Assembly (NCBI GenBank): GCA_029961685.1
Contig: JARWKL010000005.1
Span: 43,313,357-43,377,356, forward strand
Source: Aristolochia californica
Taxonomy: Eukaryota > Streptophyta > Magnoliopsida > Piperales > Aristolochiaceae
DNA: 64,000 nt
Direction of reading: 5' to 3'
Both the position numbers and the translations under genes were made by a program. This document shows positions 37,179 through 49,700 of this stretch, piece by piece; within the stretch, counting starts at the first letter, position 1; every line of letters begins with the position of its first letter. Under the pieces are notes generated by a model, which was not told where the DNA came from, did no database searches, and saw nothing but the letters and a program-made list of their open reading frames with translations.

Positions 37179-39831
37179 TACATGCCAACTCCTTATTTGT
37201 ACAAGCAATTCAGGTCTTCACGCCTATCCTCCTCTCATTTCTTCGAACATCTTATTGAATTTTACTTCTCTATGCTGATTCAGTCACTTTTTTGTTTGTT
37301 TTCTAGGTCAGAGTTATGTCTGAGCCTAAGGCTGGGCCAATGCTTTATGACTTCTCCAGGCCACCCTCTCTTGATGTTAAGACAAACTGGTCAGAATGTC
37401 ATAATGCAACTGTACCACCCGATTTGCACAAGGTAAGCTTGTTTTTCTTATCTGTTTTTTCTCCAAAATCAACTTATTAAAGAGTTTAGCTGAGTGTTTA
37501 TCTTCTTTGTTTTGTTTCTCGCATGTAGGAATGGATATATTACCTGAACAAGTGTTCTCAAGTAAATGTTTCCTACGTCGTGAAGTCTACAAGCTCATCT
37601 CCTTTATCTCTTGTCATGGCTGAAGGTGCCTTCTCCGATCTCAATCATTATATCTGGCTCGGTTCTACGTTATTTATCTGTTTACTTATTTAACTGGTAC
37701 AATTGAACTCATCTAACCCGAGAAGAATTTAAGTCCTAAATTATCCATTGTAAAGAATAGGGCCATACTACACTGGAACATTGCACAGCATACTTTGGTA
37801 AGAGTTTGAAAACGAAATCAAGTTTCATTTCCTTGACAACAATGGCAAGAAGTCAACTTTGATGCACGCATAAAAAATCACAAATAATATAGATGTTGCC
37901 CATGTTGCAATGCTTAATGTTTAAATCAGTGCTTTACTTAAATTTGGGATCATGTGAAGGGAAATTTACATCTTGAGTATTTTGATATATGCATATGCTG
38001 AAAAAGATTAATCAAATTTTACAAAGCTGCTGGAAGGATAATCTTTCTGGTCTGGAATATTGGGCAGTGAAGAAAAATTGTTTGATACAGATGGAGGGGG
38101 CAGATGTACGAATGTTGCTAAGGATGTGTGTCAAAAAACTCAAAACTATGAAAGAGAGTTTAGCAGAGAAGAATCAACACAAATAGAAAGAAAATAAGAG
38201 AGAACTGTTGTGAGATGGTTTAGGCATGTTCAAGAGAAGCCTACTATTGCATCTGTTAAGAGAGTCTTTGTTGTTTTCAGTTGAAGAATAGATAAGAAAA
38301 AGGACAAAAATGACATTAATGTATGTCATGTGGTATTTTAGGTTAGGATGGAGCAGAATGGAGAAGGATCTATGTTGTTGGCCCCAATATGTTTGGGATG
38401 AAGCTAATAATTACGATATGATGATTTTAATCAGCTTCACTCACTAGGTTACCTTGTGAAAAATCTGTATTGCTAATAAGTTTGGTACTGAAATATTTTC
38501 ACCAAATATTAGTTGATGTTGATATGGATGGATATTGATTTTGTGTTATTAAAGAAGTCATATTTGTATATGAATGTAATGTCTGTTCTTTAATCAGTTA
38601 CTGTCTCTAGTGATTACTGGTATACATCTCAAAATAATCACTTTCCTGCTTGTCTCAGAGAGTTCTTTTAGTTTTGATGTCTCAGACAGTTCTTTTTGGT
38701 TCTCTTGAAGGACACTTCATGACTTCTGAAGATCAGTCAATCTTGTTTCTTCATCTCAATAGCATGTTCTTTTTCAGGCAATGAAAACCTCATTGAGTGG
38801 CTCGAGGATCCTTCTTATCCCGATACCACATTATCATGGAATCTTATTCGTGGTAAAAATATTTTGCCAGAGGAAATGCTGAACATTTTTGTTCCTATTC
38901 TAGTATGAGAATGAAGCAATTCTGACTTTTTTCAGGAAAAAAATTGTTTACTTACAGGAAATGGCTTGATCCAACAGAAAATTTTAAAGTCTTCTAACTA
39001 TTATATTGCAGTTGGGAACCTTAATTCTCAGGAGGCTGAGGTATTCACTTTATTCGTACAGATTAATCTGTGCTTTTCCTTGTTATTTTTAAAACAAAGA
39101 TCCAAATTCCAAACTTTATTCGTACAGATTAATCTGGCTACTTGAATCCTCCTTATCTACACTGCCATATCATTTCCTGCCTCAATTGTTAGATCACCCT
39201 TTCTACTTACCTTACCACTTTCATCCATAACATTTTTAATTGAAGGCTCTGTACCTCCACACACCTGCTCTATCTTTTCCTACTCCACTATCAGCAAATT
39301 GACATGAGATTAAGGCTGGATGCATATTTTGATATTTGATATAAGTTTTTCCTTGCCTTGACCTGATGATGCAAACATACTTGTAGGATTGGAACTGAAA
39401 ATTAAATAATTTAGTGGAAGAGTTCTGTCTTGTTATCTTTAAGAATTGCTGGAATTGCTGAAAAGTTGAGAGAATTCTGTCTCCTGAAATCTCCAAGTAT
39501 AATAAACCCCATCTATTATCCATTTATTGGATTCATAGGTTTTTTCTTACTGTACTCTCAATTATGTTTGTGTGAAGCAGGTGCAGTTGAACCTTAGCAT
39601 ACAAGCTGTTGTTTATAACACAACAAAGGCCTATAACAAGTGTGCACTAGATAAAAGCTTTTGCCTTTTGAAGCTACACATATTCAGATTGAACGTTGCA
39701 GTTCTCACCTCTCCTAGTACAGTAGAGGTAACAAATTTTGCAAGACCTCTTGCTACTTCTTGCCTTTTTGGCGGCCAAGTGGAAGCCCATAATAATTTTT
39801 AAGTATTTTTGAAAGCATGTATACAACAATT

Positions 39832-40232
39832 TGTTAAGCTGTGGAGTCTAATTAACGCCTTACGCAGAGTCGGCACGCAGATCGACCTTGTATTGACTAT
39901 TGTTTCATTTAAGGGTAGTTTGGGATTTCACACTTGTATTGCGGTTGCCCTAGTTTTCTCTTTATATTTGAGGGCGCCGCTATTAGGGTTATCATTGAGA
40001 AGGATCATCAGTTGCGACTGAGAGAGGTTAGAAAAAAACACTTGAGTGTGTGCGATTTCTCTTGTAAACAACTTCGTCGTCATATTGAATTATTGTTACG
40101 GCAGAAGACAGGACGTAGTCTCACCTTGAGGCGAACCTGTATAAATCTTGTGTTTTTCGTGCTTGATTATTTCTTCTTCTGCGATTATTATTGCTCTCGT
40201 TAGTATTGAATTAGGGCGTCTAGTTCCTAACA
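39832..40232 (+). mobile_element. solo LTR in APD intron 7
   Basis: A 401-bp segment begins TGTTAAGCTGTGGAG and ends CTAGTTCCTAACA. It is flanked by perfect CAATT copies (39827-39831 and 40233-40237). TG...CA ends, an imperfect TGTTA/TAACA terminal inverted repeat and a 5-bp duplication are the marks of an LTR. No internal coding DNA or second LTR is present, so it is a solo LTR left by recombination. The plus orientation is inferred from the CACCTTGAGGCGAACCTGTA-like late segment seen in copia LTRs. Confidence 0.8.
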
Positions 40233-41436
40233 CAATTAATAGAATAAATTGCATAACTATTTTATACAGTTTGGCTTTGATTTGGCATCAACTAGATCAA
40301 TGAAGTTTATTGGACAGCTCAACCTACTTCAGTTTAGCTTAATTTGAACATTCCTTGTCTGCCAGTAATTTTTTTGCGAGTTAAATACTGGTGACTTTGC
40401 ATTTAGCTTAGATATTGTTCACCAAAAATGTTATGAACTTGGGAGGATGGCTGGTAGGTAGAGCTTGAGTCTTGGGCAAGTTGATTGAGTGAGAGAGTTG
40501 GGTGTGTAAATATAGGCATTTAAAGAGCTTAAGGGGAGAATAGGATCGTTTAAGAGAGAGTGAGGTGGTTGAGGGATTGGTAAGGAAGAAGGGTTAGAGC
40601 CTTAGATGGCATGAGCAGGGGGAGGAAGAGGATTCCTAGGGTTAGTAGGACTTAGGTGGTGGACTAGAGAAGTGGAATATCGGTTTGGGAGAGAAGACAG
40701 AATAGAAAACCCTAGTAAGGCTAGGCTAGATTCGAGTGGATGCTGAGTGGCTTTTGGGGAAGGTACGATGAGGGCTAGTTAGGCTATAGGTGGGGTGGCT
40801 CAACTAATAGATGACTGGGGGTGCTCATGGTGTGAGATGGGTGAGTGGAGAGATTCGAGTGGTGTGAAGTTCCTAGAGGTAAAGAAAGTCACCAACATCC
40901 AAAAACCAAATTCAATTTCCACTTCCAGAAAATTGTTAATTGGCTGTGTGAAATTATGAGTAAAAGAGAGTTGAGAGGATGGGGAAGAGAGAAAAAAGCA
41001 TACAAGAGCATAACTGCTCTGGATGTGGGAGGCTGACGACCCCCATCAGGATTTTATTAAGTGAATTAGAGATGAAATTCCATCTCTACCCTTCATACAC
41101 ATAAACCTTAATATCTTCACTGTTACATGTCCAAATTCAACAAGAATTGGACCATAGACTAATACTGAGATACAGATTCTACTGGTGTGATCATGGATAT
41201 ATACACACTGTGGTAAATGACCAAAATTCCCCTTGCATCATATTTAACAGGCTCCACTCATAATGTCTTTCAAATGCTGCACTTTGTCATTTTTAAGTTG
41301 AGAATATACATAAATGAATTTAAGACTATTTTTGCTTTGTTTATAGGAAAGTTATACTGATGCTTGGTTCGTTAAAGTATCATATGTACCAAGATGGATC
41401 ACATATATTGTTGGCGGAGGTATCATGCTATTGCCA

Positions 41437-41452
41437 TCTCTCTCTCTCTCTC
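41437..41452. repeat. (CT)n microsatellite
   Basis: A short CT repeat in APD intron 8, followed by TCAC repeats. Confidence 0.7.
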
Positions 41453-41983
41453 ACTCACTCACTTTCCATCATATGTAGGTGGCTTGACTGTGACAATCTT
41501 GCTAATGATCAAGATCCTAGTGAAGTGTCAAAGATCACCTGGAGATGGGAGTGAGTACCAAGAGCGCACACTGACAACAGAGAGAACACCTTTGCTTGGA
41601 CAAAAGGAGGACAACGCTTCAAGTTTGGGTTCATCTTATGATTCAGGTTCACACGATGAAGAGGAATTTGAAGATTTGCCAGGAGCAGGTTCAATAAAAG
41701 GGGAACCCAATTATCCACAGCAGCTATGTGCAATTTGCTTCAATGCACAAAGGGACTGTTTCTTCCTTCCCTGTGGCCATTGTGCAACATGTTTTACATG
41801 TGGAACAAGGTGACTCTCTTTCCCTAGTGCATAAACTGATGATGTATAATCTCTGTCTGAGACTTCGTGAGTAGTACGGATTTTTATCTATATGAAAATT
41901 GTTGCAGGATTGCAGAAGAGGCTGGAATTTGCCCTATATGCCACAGGAAAATGAAGAAAGTGAGGAAAATATTCACAGTTTGA

Positions 41984-42851
41984 GAGTGTAACAAACATCG
42001 TTGAAAATACTGTCACTTGAAGAGATGAAGGCTGGTAGTGATCGCCTAATTTGGTCATCAACCCCAACTGATGGTATGAATGTTCTTCTAAATGGAACTT
42101 ACACACTGTTTATGTACAGTAACACTGCCCCTCAACTCTTTTTTTTAGAGTTTAAACAGATGATGCACCAACAATGTACATTTTAAGCTCTCATTCTTCC
42201 AAGTGGATTAATTCTCAAGGAGCCACTGATTAACTGCTCTGTTTTGTAATGAAGGTTACTTTGAATTATTGATAAGGGTACAAAGTTGAACAGTAATTAA
42301 AAGAGAAGCATTCTGTTGGAAGTCATTTAACAGGGTTTATTTCAATTCTTTAGTCAATCTAAAAGCTGCGTATGTTTATTTCTCCAAGCTACTACCTGTC
42401 AAAGACTATCATATTTGAAATGGTTATCTGCATATTATTAGTCATTACTAAAAGGTAAAACCAGCTCCTAAGTAGAGATGGTAGTGGGGTGGGTGTATGC
42501 TGGGTTAGTGAAAGCTTGACCCTTCTCCCAAACCTGCTCGCAAGTCGGTCCTTGTCCCACCTTGTCCATAACTGCCCACACCCTACAAGAGAAAAGGCCA
42601 TCTCTACCGTTTGAATGTGTACAAAGCAAGGAGCAGACTCTTTGTGAAAGCTAAGAAAGTAAAGGAAATTTTATGAGGGAGTTTCCCCTCAACTGCAATC
42701 TCCACTTCCCACCACCTTCCTTTTTTAGATAAACACAGAGCCTCCTTTTTTTGTCTTGGGACACATCCCTAGCAGGCGGGGTAGATAAAACCTATTTGCA
42801 ACTCAAATTTTGGATGGGGTTCTATTAAGTACTTTTTCCACCTTTGGAGTG
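41984..42851. other. APD 3' flank
   Basis: It contains the 3' UTR region of the APD gene. No further gene was recognised. Confidence 0.4.
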
Positions 42852-43162
42852 TGTTGAAGAGTAAGAATGGAAGTCTTACATGATTCCCATAGCAAGAAGT
42901 GTCACAAAGCCAAAATTAATGTGGTGGAGTCTAAGATGAGTCTCATGGAAGGAAGTCTCACAAAAGATTCTCGGTTAAAAGTGTTTTAGTTATGTTAGTC
43001 TTGTTATTATGTTTAGTTGTTTAATTATTTTTGGGTGTAACTAGGATATGAAAAGTTTAATTATGATTTGATTCTACCTATTTCCTCTATTATAAATAGA
43101 GGCTTATTGTACTCGTTTAAGAATAAGTTAATGAAGTATTTATCTTTTTCATAAATTCAACA
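42852..43162 (+). mobile_element. orphan LTR with PBS-like sequence
   Basis: The 311-bp segment has a perfect 7-bp terminal inverted repeat, TGTTGAA...TTCAACA, and a TATAAATA box at 43091-43098. TAGTATCAGAACGG follows at once, resembling a decayed tRNA-Met PBS. It therefore looks like the 5' LTR of an element read left to right. No matching 3' LTR was found in the window. Confidence 0.65.
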
Positions 43163-45170
43163 TAGTATCAGAACGGGTTTTGTGAGTTGATTAGATCAAC
43201 CCACAGAGATAATGTGTTTCTTTTTTGTCCCAATACCCATTGTTTCCTTGGTGTTCGCACCTTTATACTTAACTTTTCATATTAAAAACTATATAATGAT
43301 GGAAAGATCTTTGAGTCTACTTTCTAACACAAAAAGAATTTTGGTAATTGAAGTTTTCTACTAAGAGAAATCAATATTTGAAGCAACAAAGTTAAATAAC
43401 AAGAGAGGTTCAACAATAGCAGAAAACTTCAATTTTTGAAGCATTTTATGCCATCAAGAATGAGACTTTATACAAAGAATTATATTTCAAAAAAAATATT
43501 TGTAAGTCTATTTTGTTTAATCTATCAAACTAATTCTCAATCTAAGTTTTCTAGAGGGAGATATCAATATCGAAAGAGTCAATGGTCATACTAGAAAGAA
43601 GAAAGAGAAAGAGTACTTAGTTCGGTCATATCTCACCATGCATTGACATGAATTAAGTTTCATTTTATCTAGAATTCTAGGTTTTTAGGCAAATTTCTCT
43701 TCTAATGAGAGATTTTTGGTCAGTCTTAATCATTCCATGACGTGCTCATTGAAGGAATCTGATATCATACTTTGATGTGGTTTTTAATTTTTTACATTTT
43801 TTTACTTGGTTGAGTATCTTCCACATTGTCATCTCTAAAAAATTATAGTCACCCCCAAAAGTCATACTAGGTCAAATTTGTTAAATTATTATATTTTACC
43901 ATTATAGTTTCCTTTATTTTTTTTTAAATGTCACATTTTAGATTTGTTTGGTAGTATGAGTGTTGCATAGTCGCCTCCTTCCGATTAAAGTTGTTTTCCT
44001 CTATTATTTCTTCAGTTTATCATCTTGTGTTTTATTACTTCAGAACAATACCTTTTGTGGCGATTGTTACTTGTTAGTAGGTCCATATCTTACAAAATGG
44101 AGTAGTGTTTAATCGAGAATTAATGCGACCTATTTAACATATATATATAAGAGCCTAACAGACTCTAACAAGGATTCCTCTCCAATCTCAAACTTTCCAC
44201 TCAAACTCAAATTCTAGCCAAATGAGGTATACCCCAACATTGAGTTTGATCCCAAACATGACACTACAACAAGTTCTGTGGAACCAATTTCTACTTCAAA
44301 AGAATCATGTATCTCACATAAAAGTCAAGCTAATTCCTAATATTTAAGGATGTGAGATCAGGAGGTGATCAGGTTCATGGGCTAAGGCTCAATTTCCCAA
44401 TCAAGTGATCCCCCTTCTTATGTGTTATAAGCTTAATATTGTATAACGATGTGACATCAAGTCAATGTATAATCCAATGCCCAACACCCTATAAGTGGCC
44501 ATCTTAATAGAGGTTCATTAAGGGGTTATTAGCCTTAATAGCACCCTCAACGTATATTTTGAAGAAGAATCAATAATGGCACTAACCTAGCAAGTGTTGA
44601 GAAGCGTACAAGTTCCCCATAGATGCGAGTCATTCAAGAACCAGTCTTGTAGCTTGTCGATTTCAGTAAGCCTTTTGAAGTATCAATCGATACATCTAAC
44701 TTTGTTGTTGGTGGTGTTTTGAAGCATAATGGACATCCAAGTGCAACATTATACCGTTAAAGAATGGGAGATGATGGCCATTGTACATTGCCTACACACT
44801 TGTGCCATTACTTATTGGAGTCGAAATCAGTGGCAAAGAGGAACAACGTAGCATTTATCTATTTTCTCACACGAAAGAAGATTAACCCAAAGTAAGCTCA
44901 ATGGCAAAACTTCTTGGTAGAGTTCAATATGCTACTCATGTACAAGCCCTGGTACGTGCAACAATGTGGTTGATGCCTTAAGATGCAAAGTAGAGTAGAG
45001 CTCAGTGCACTTCAGCAAGAGGCGTTGGCCTCCCTTTGATAGGTTTGTATGATTCTCGTTGATCGCACCAAGGTGGCTCTTCGATGAGACTTGCAGGCTC
45101 GTAGCTTGGTAGAGGTTGTCGTTCTTGGAGGTACACGGTCTAAACCCTAAAGGGGATGACTTTTTAGTTG
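43163..45170 (+). mobile_element. degraded LTR-element interior with Ty3/gypsy RNase H relic
   Basis: From 44659 the plus strand encodes DFSKPFEVSIDTSNFVVGGV and then LKHNGHPSATLYR before a stop. This is the start of a Ty3/gypsy RNase H domain. Further pieces (about 44763-44995) match the rest of that domain with several stops and shifts. It lies in the same sense as the orphan LTR and could be its interior; that link is inferred. The stretch 43163-44650 is otherwise unreadable. Confidence 0.6.
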
Positions 45171-45413
45171 TTACAGTTCAGAACCCCGACAAGGCAGCTG
45201 AGCAGAGCACTGTTTTAACTCATATATTAGCAATAAAACATTAAAAGTGCTTTCAAGTTTCAAGCCACAAGATGAAGGTGATGGAGACAACGGAAGGCTG
45301 TGACCTCCCCTCCATAGACTATATATGTGGATTATCCAGAACTTTTTCTCCTTCGTGCCGTACTTAACAGTCTTTGCCACGCTATACTTCTTCGGCACCA
45401 TCTCTGACAAATA

Positions 45414-46781
45414 ATGGTGATAAATCTCAATTCCGTTTCCCCACATTCTTCCTTCTCCCTCAAACTGATCAATTCAAGAATACCCTTCACTGAATTTTCT
45501 TGCAAATCCCAACAGCTTCCTCCTTCTAAACCTCTCGACTCTTTTGTCCCTTCTTCCTCTGTTCGTTTTCCACTTCAGTATCATCTGTTTAATGACTCTC
45601 TCTACAGAACACAAAGACACCGGATTTTTCGTAGAGATTCGTTCAAGTTACGTGCACTTCCAGGGTTCGGAATTGAAAACTTGGATGGCCCTCAATCTGT
45701 TCTAGAAGCTGCTGCCGTTCTCGCTGCCATCATCATAGTTCATGAGACGGGCCACTTCGTCGCTGCCCAACTTCAGGGGATCCATGTGAGTAAATTCGCT
45801 ATAGGTTTTGGCCCGGTTTTAGCTAAGTTCAACGCAAAGAATGTAGAGTACTCCATAAGGGCGTTCCCTTTAGGCGGATTTGTGGGTTTCCCTGACAATG
45901 ATCCAGACAGTGAGATACCAGTCGACGACGTAAACTTGCTGAAAAACAGACCCATTTTAGACCGTCTTCTGGTCATTTCAGCTGGTGTCGTTGCCAATGT
46001 TATTTTCGCTTATATGATCATTTTTACTCAAGTTGTATCAGTTGGACTGCCCGTTCAAGAAGCCTTTCCAGGGGTTCTGGTGTCTGATGTACGAGCTCCA
46101 TCTGCTGCGGCCCAGGCCGGATTGGTTTCAGGAGACATAATTCTGGGCGTTAATGGCACTGTATTGTCCAAGACGGGCCCCCAGACTATCTCTGATGTAG
46201 TTGATATCATAAAAGAAAATCCTCGTAGAAACGTGTCTCTTAGGATCAGGAGAGGGAGTGAAAATTTGGAAATCAGCATAGTCCCCGATGAGAGTCCAGA
46301 CAAAACGGGCAGAATTGGAGTTCAGTTGTCCCCAAATTTTAAATTTGAAAAGATAAAGGCGAACAACATACTGGAGGCTATTAACTATGCTGGGAAGGAA
46401 TTCTGGGGTCTATCCTATAATGTTGTCGACAGTTTGAGACAGACATTTCTCAATTTTTCACAATCCGCAAGCAAGGTTTCAGGACCTGTTGCAATTATAG
46501 CTGTTGGAGCGGAAGTTGCAAGATCAAGCTCTGATGGTCTTTTTCAGTTTGCTGCAGTGCTTAATATTAACCTTGCTGTCATAAACCTACTTCCATTGCC
46601 AGCTTTAGATGGTGGGTCCTTGGCTTTGTTGCTCATAGAGGCAGCTCGAGGTGGAAGAAAGATTCCACAAGAAGTTGAGCAGCGCATCATGTCATCTGGG
46701 ATCATGTTTGTGTTTCTTCTGGGTGTGTTTCTTATTATAAGAGACACTCTTAAATTGGATTTTATTAGAGAGTTGTTGTGA
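45414..46781 (+). CDS. ARASP: chloroplast site-2-protease-type membrane metalloprotease (ARASP-like)
   Basis: One intronless frame of 455 aa. The first 80 residues or so are rich in Ser, basic and poor in acidic residues, as in a chloroplast transit peptide. The zinc motif HETGHF (HExxH, His110, Glu111, His114) lies within the first membrane helix, and the second metal-ligand motif LDGG lies near residue 398 in the LLPLPALDGGSLALLLIEAA segment. A PDZ domain lies between, roughly residues 225-300, with AGLVSGDIILGVNG. This is the layout of bacterial RseP/RasP and of Arabidopsis ARASP (At2g32480), needed for thylakoid development. The substrate is unknown. There are no defects. Confidence 0.93.
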   Translation: MVINLNSVSPHSSFSLKLINSRIPFTEFSCKSQQLPPSKPLDSFVPSSSVRFPLQYHLFNDSLYRTQRHRIFRRDSFKLRALPGFGIENLDGPQSVLEAAAVLAAIIIVHETGHFVAAQLQGIHVSKFAIGFGPVLAKFNAKNVEYSIRAFPLGGFVGFPDNDPDSEIPVDDVNLLKNRPILDRLLVISAGVVANVIFAYMIIFTQVVSVGLPVQEAFPGVLVSDVRAPSAAAQAGLVSGDIILGVNGTVLSKTGPQTISDVVDIIKENPRRNVSLRIRRGSENLEISIVPDESPDKTGRIGVQLSPNFKFEKIKANNILEAINYAGKEFWGLSYNVVDSLRQTFLNFSQSASKVSGPVAIIAVGAEVARSSSDGLFQFAAVLNINLAVINLLPLPALDGGSLALLLIEAARGGRKIPQEVEQRIMSSGIMFVFLLGVFLIIRDTLKLDFIRELL

Positions 46782-49700
46782 TGAGAGCCTTGATATGAGT
46801 TGGATGGCTTGTAACAGCTTAAATTGGACTCATTGTCCTGAATCATTTTACTGGCTATATCTGTTAGGGGACAAATTTGATATACACTTATCGGTTAATT
46901 AATTCACTATTGTATAGAGGAATGGAGGCTCAAGATGTTCAGTGAGACTGACAAGTGCAATATTGCTTTCCTCCGTTTCATCATTTATGTATGTTCTTCT
47001 TTCTCTAGTGCATTGGTGAGTCTAGTCTTCCAAATTCAAAATCTTTCTTTATGTGATTATGAAGAACCTTAGCATTCCGTAGCCAGCTGTAAGATTTTCT
47101 TCTCTTCTTTAATCTTTTCTTTTTCTTCCATTCCCTCTACCAAATAAGCTATCCTATTTTTTGTGTATGAATAGATCTCTTTGTGATCTCCTGTTGTATA
47201 TGCAATACTTGTTAGGATTTAGCATTATAGTCTCCAGTCTATCTACAACTTGGTTGGTTACACTGTGGATTTTGGCACTCAGGTAGCTGCACAGTACCAA
47301 ACTAGACCAAAATCCGAAATGGGGGCTCTGGTAACCTGCACTTCACATTGGTCAGTTGTAATTAAAAACACTTCCATTTGGTTGTCTGTGTTGTCTTAGG
47401 TTAAAATTTGACCAGGAATAGGGTGCAGCACGTGTGAATGTATGCATAATTAACATCCAAAAGAAAACTTTATGGAAATGGATGATCTTCAGACCTAAGT
47501 GAATGTTATGTGTATCAAAGCTGTAATTCTGCATAAATACAGCTAATGTCTGTTACCAGGGAAAAAAATACCAAATAATATTTGAGAATTATTGCATCTA
47601 GCCCATCTTTATACGTGCTTATGAACAGCTTGGTTAGAATTTGAATTACTCAAAGATACCCTTTTATCGACTATGATCTTTTCATAGTAAATTTTTTTGT
47701 TTAAGGACTGTTGATCATTTAGAAACATGCATGAAATGCTTTCCTTGGACCTGTTCCTACTCCTAGGTTCTCTTTCACTTCCAATCATTAAGTGCTTTCT
47801 ACCTATCAAAACTGAAACTTTGTGACCAAAACCTATGAGGACAGTGGAAGTTATCCTCGGTTGTGTTGGTTGACAAATATTCATGGTTTTGTTGATCTGT
47901 CTGTCTTCGTATCTTTGTCACTTGATTCATTCACATCACCAAGGTGAAGCTGTAATCCATGCAACCTTTTTTTCTTGATGCATGGTTGAAGCTTGGTCAG
48001 CCATAACTTCATTGTTTTTTTCTTGTTGAAATAGTCTTGTCAAAGTATAAACTTTCATGGGAATGATTTGACTGTTTGAAACCTGGGAATGGGGATGCAT
48101 GTTTTTTTCTTTTTCTTTTGTTACCAGATCCACTTATATGGCAAAGTTATTTGAAATGAATTGTGGAACTCTAGAAAATAGTTATGAAATATTATAAAGC
48201 TTTGAAGTATTTGCCTATAAAATCAAATGACCTTTCCCTTTTCTGCTATCCTTTATTCTGATATGATGATAGTAGCTCAGCTTCTCATGGTATAGTACGT
48301 TGGGTGTTTTTTTTCTTAATTTTTTGAACCAACTTATGTTTGAAAATTGCACATTGCAGATCTGCTCATTAACCAGAATCAATGTTCATCATTAGTTCTC
48401 TAATAATGGCAAAGGAATGCACTAGTGACTACTAAGGCCTGTTCTACTGGTATTGAGGAATTGAAATCTGAAAAGTATGAGGATATGAAGCTATCAATAA
48501 GACTAAAAATAGTGATACTCGTTGCTTAGTAAAATCCGATCGATATACCCATGTCCTCAACATCCAATATATAGACAACGAATGTTGCAGAGTTGGGATC
48601 TGCTGCTCCTTCGATGGAGCCGAGCAGGAGAGAGGTTGCTCCTTCTTCATTGTCACTGTGGGTAGCAGCCCATTGCTGTTCTATGTGAAACATAATTTAC
48701 CAGGCCTGAAGCAACTTATGTTGGTGCCAACCAGGGATTAGAAAAAGGAGCTGCGATTTGCTGAAATCTATCAACTTTAAGACTACCCTTGTTGTTTGAA
48801 TTCCCTGAATGGAACAAGAAACACAGAAACCAATTAAAATAATATTACCGACAAGGGGACTGGGGACTACCTTCTTTAGAGAAGGAACGACAGGGGACTA
48901 CCTTTTACGAATTCCTTCCATGACAACATTATGGCATAGAATGCCGACCCAAAGTTCTCACCCAGGGTCCCAACGTTCGTCCGGGCAACACATTGTCCCT
49001 TACTGTCTCCACTCGCTACCAGAAATGAGCTCACCATTTCCACCCCAACAGCTCATTCGAATCGCAGACTGGACCACCTTCTCTCCTCCCTTTTGCCTTT
49101 CGACCCTCTTAATCAATGTTATTCCATGTTTAACCACTTGAAACTGTCATTCCCTTGCTTAACCCGCAGTAATGAGGACTGTCTCTGAGTTTACTTTTCT
49201 GCAAGTCAGATTCTTCACGAAATGCCCCGGCGATATCATAATCTCTGTTTTCACTTTTTTTTCCAGTATCTATATAAATGGGCACTGATCGAGTTTCATT
49301 TCAAGGAATGCCCGCAGCAGTAGTGACAACCCATCTCGTCTCGACGCATGTAAGTTAAATTATTCTATCTGCTGTGGAAAGCTTCTTGGTTTTCTTTTCC
49401 GTTACTTTCTTATAGTGATCAGAGGGGTGGACCTCGTTGTACATTGGGTCTTCTTCATATTAGTGAGGAGTGGGTGGATTAAAATGATCCTTCTTGACCC
49501 CATTTTGTTTAATAAATTCATCTTAGACATTACTTTTGTTGAGACCAGATCAAATTTAGTGGAGAATATAAACAAAAGATCTGGTTGCCTGTAAACTCTC
49601 CGCAAATGCCAGCACAAGCTAACTTTAATTTGTCCATTCTCTTTTATTCTCTTGCCAGTAATAACTTCTGGTTGTTGGTTAATGAAGGTGGTGGAGCTGG

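Larger units (their letters stand above)
31766..41983 (+). pseudogene. APD-type RING E3 ubiquitin ligase, exon 2 disrupted by a copia element
   Basis: Coding exons: 31766-32009, exon 2 in two pieces (32109-32180 and 37179-37213), 37307-37432, 37529-37625, 38778-38852, 38958-39040, 39581-39727, 41347-41419, 41479-41809 and 41908-41983. Phases agree; without the insertion they would encode about 452 aa. The family (ABERRANT POLLEN DEVELOPMENT, Arabidopsis At2g38185 group) has two membrane helices around a luminal domain and a C-terminal RING. Here these are [34 protein letters not shown], and a RING starting [19 protein letters not shown] and ending CPICHRK. APD proteins ubiquitinate targets and are needed for pollen mitosis. 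A 4993-bp copia element splits exon 2; reading on into its LTR meets TAA at 32198-32200, leaving about 111 aa. Every other exon is open, so the break is recent. Confidence 0.88.

Noticed and set aside
38000..38760. Possible gene fragment in APD intron 4
   Set aside because: A segment near 38170-38410 vaguely resembles LINE-type reverse transcriptase ends, but stops and poor length prevent a call.
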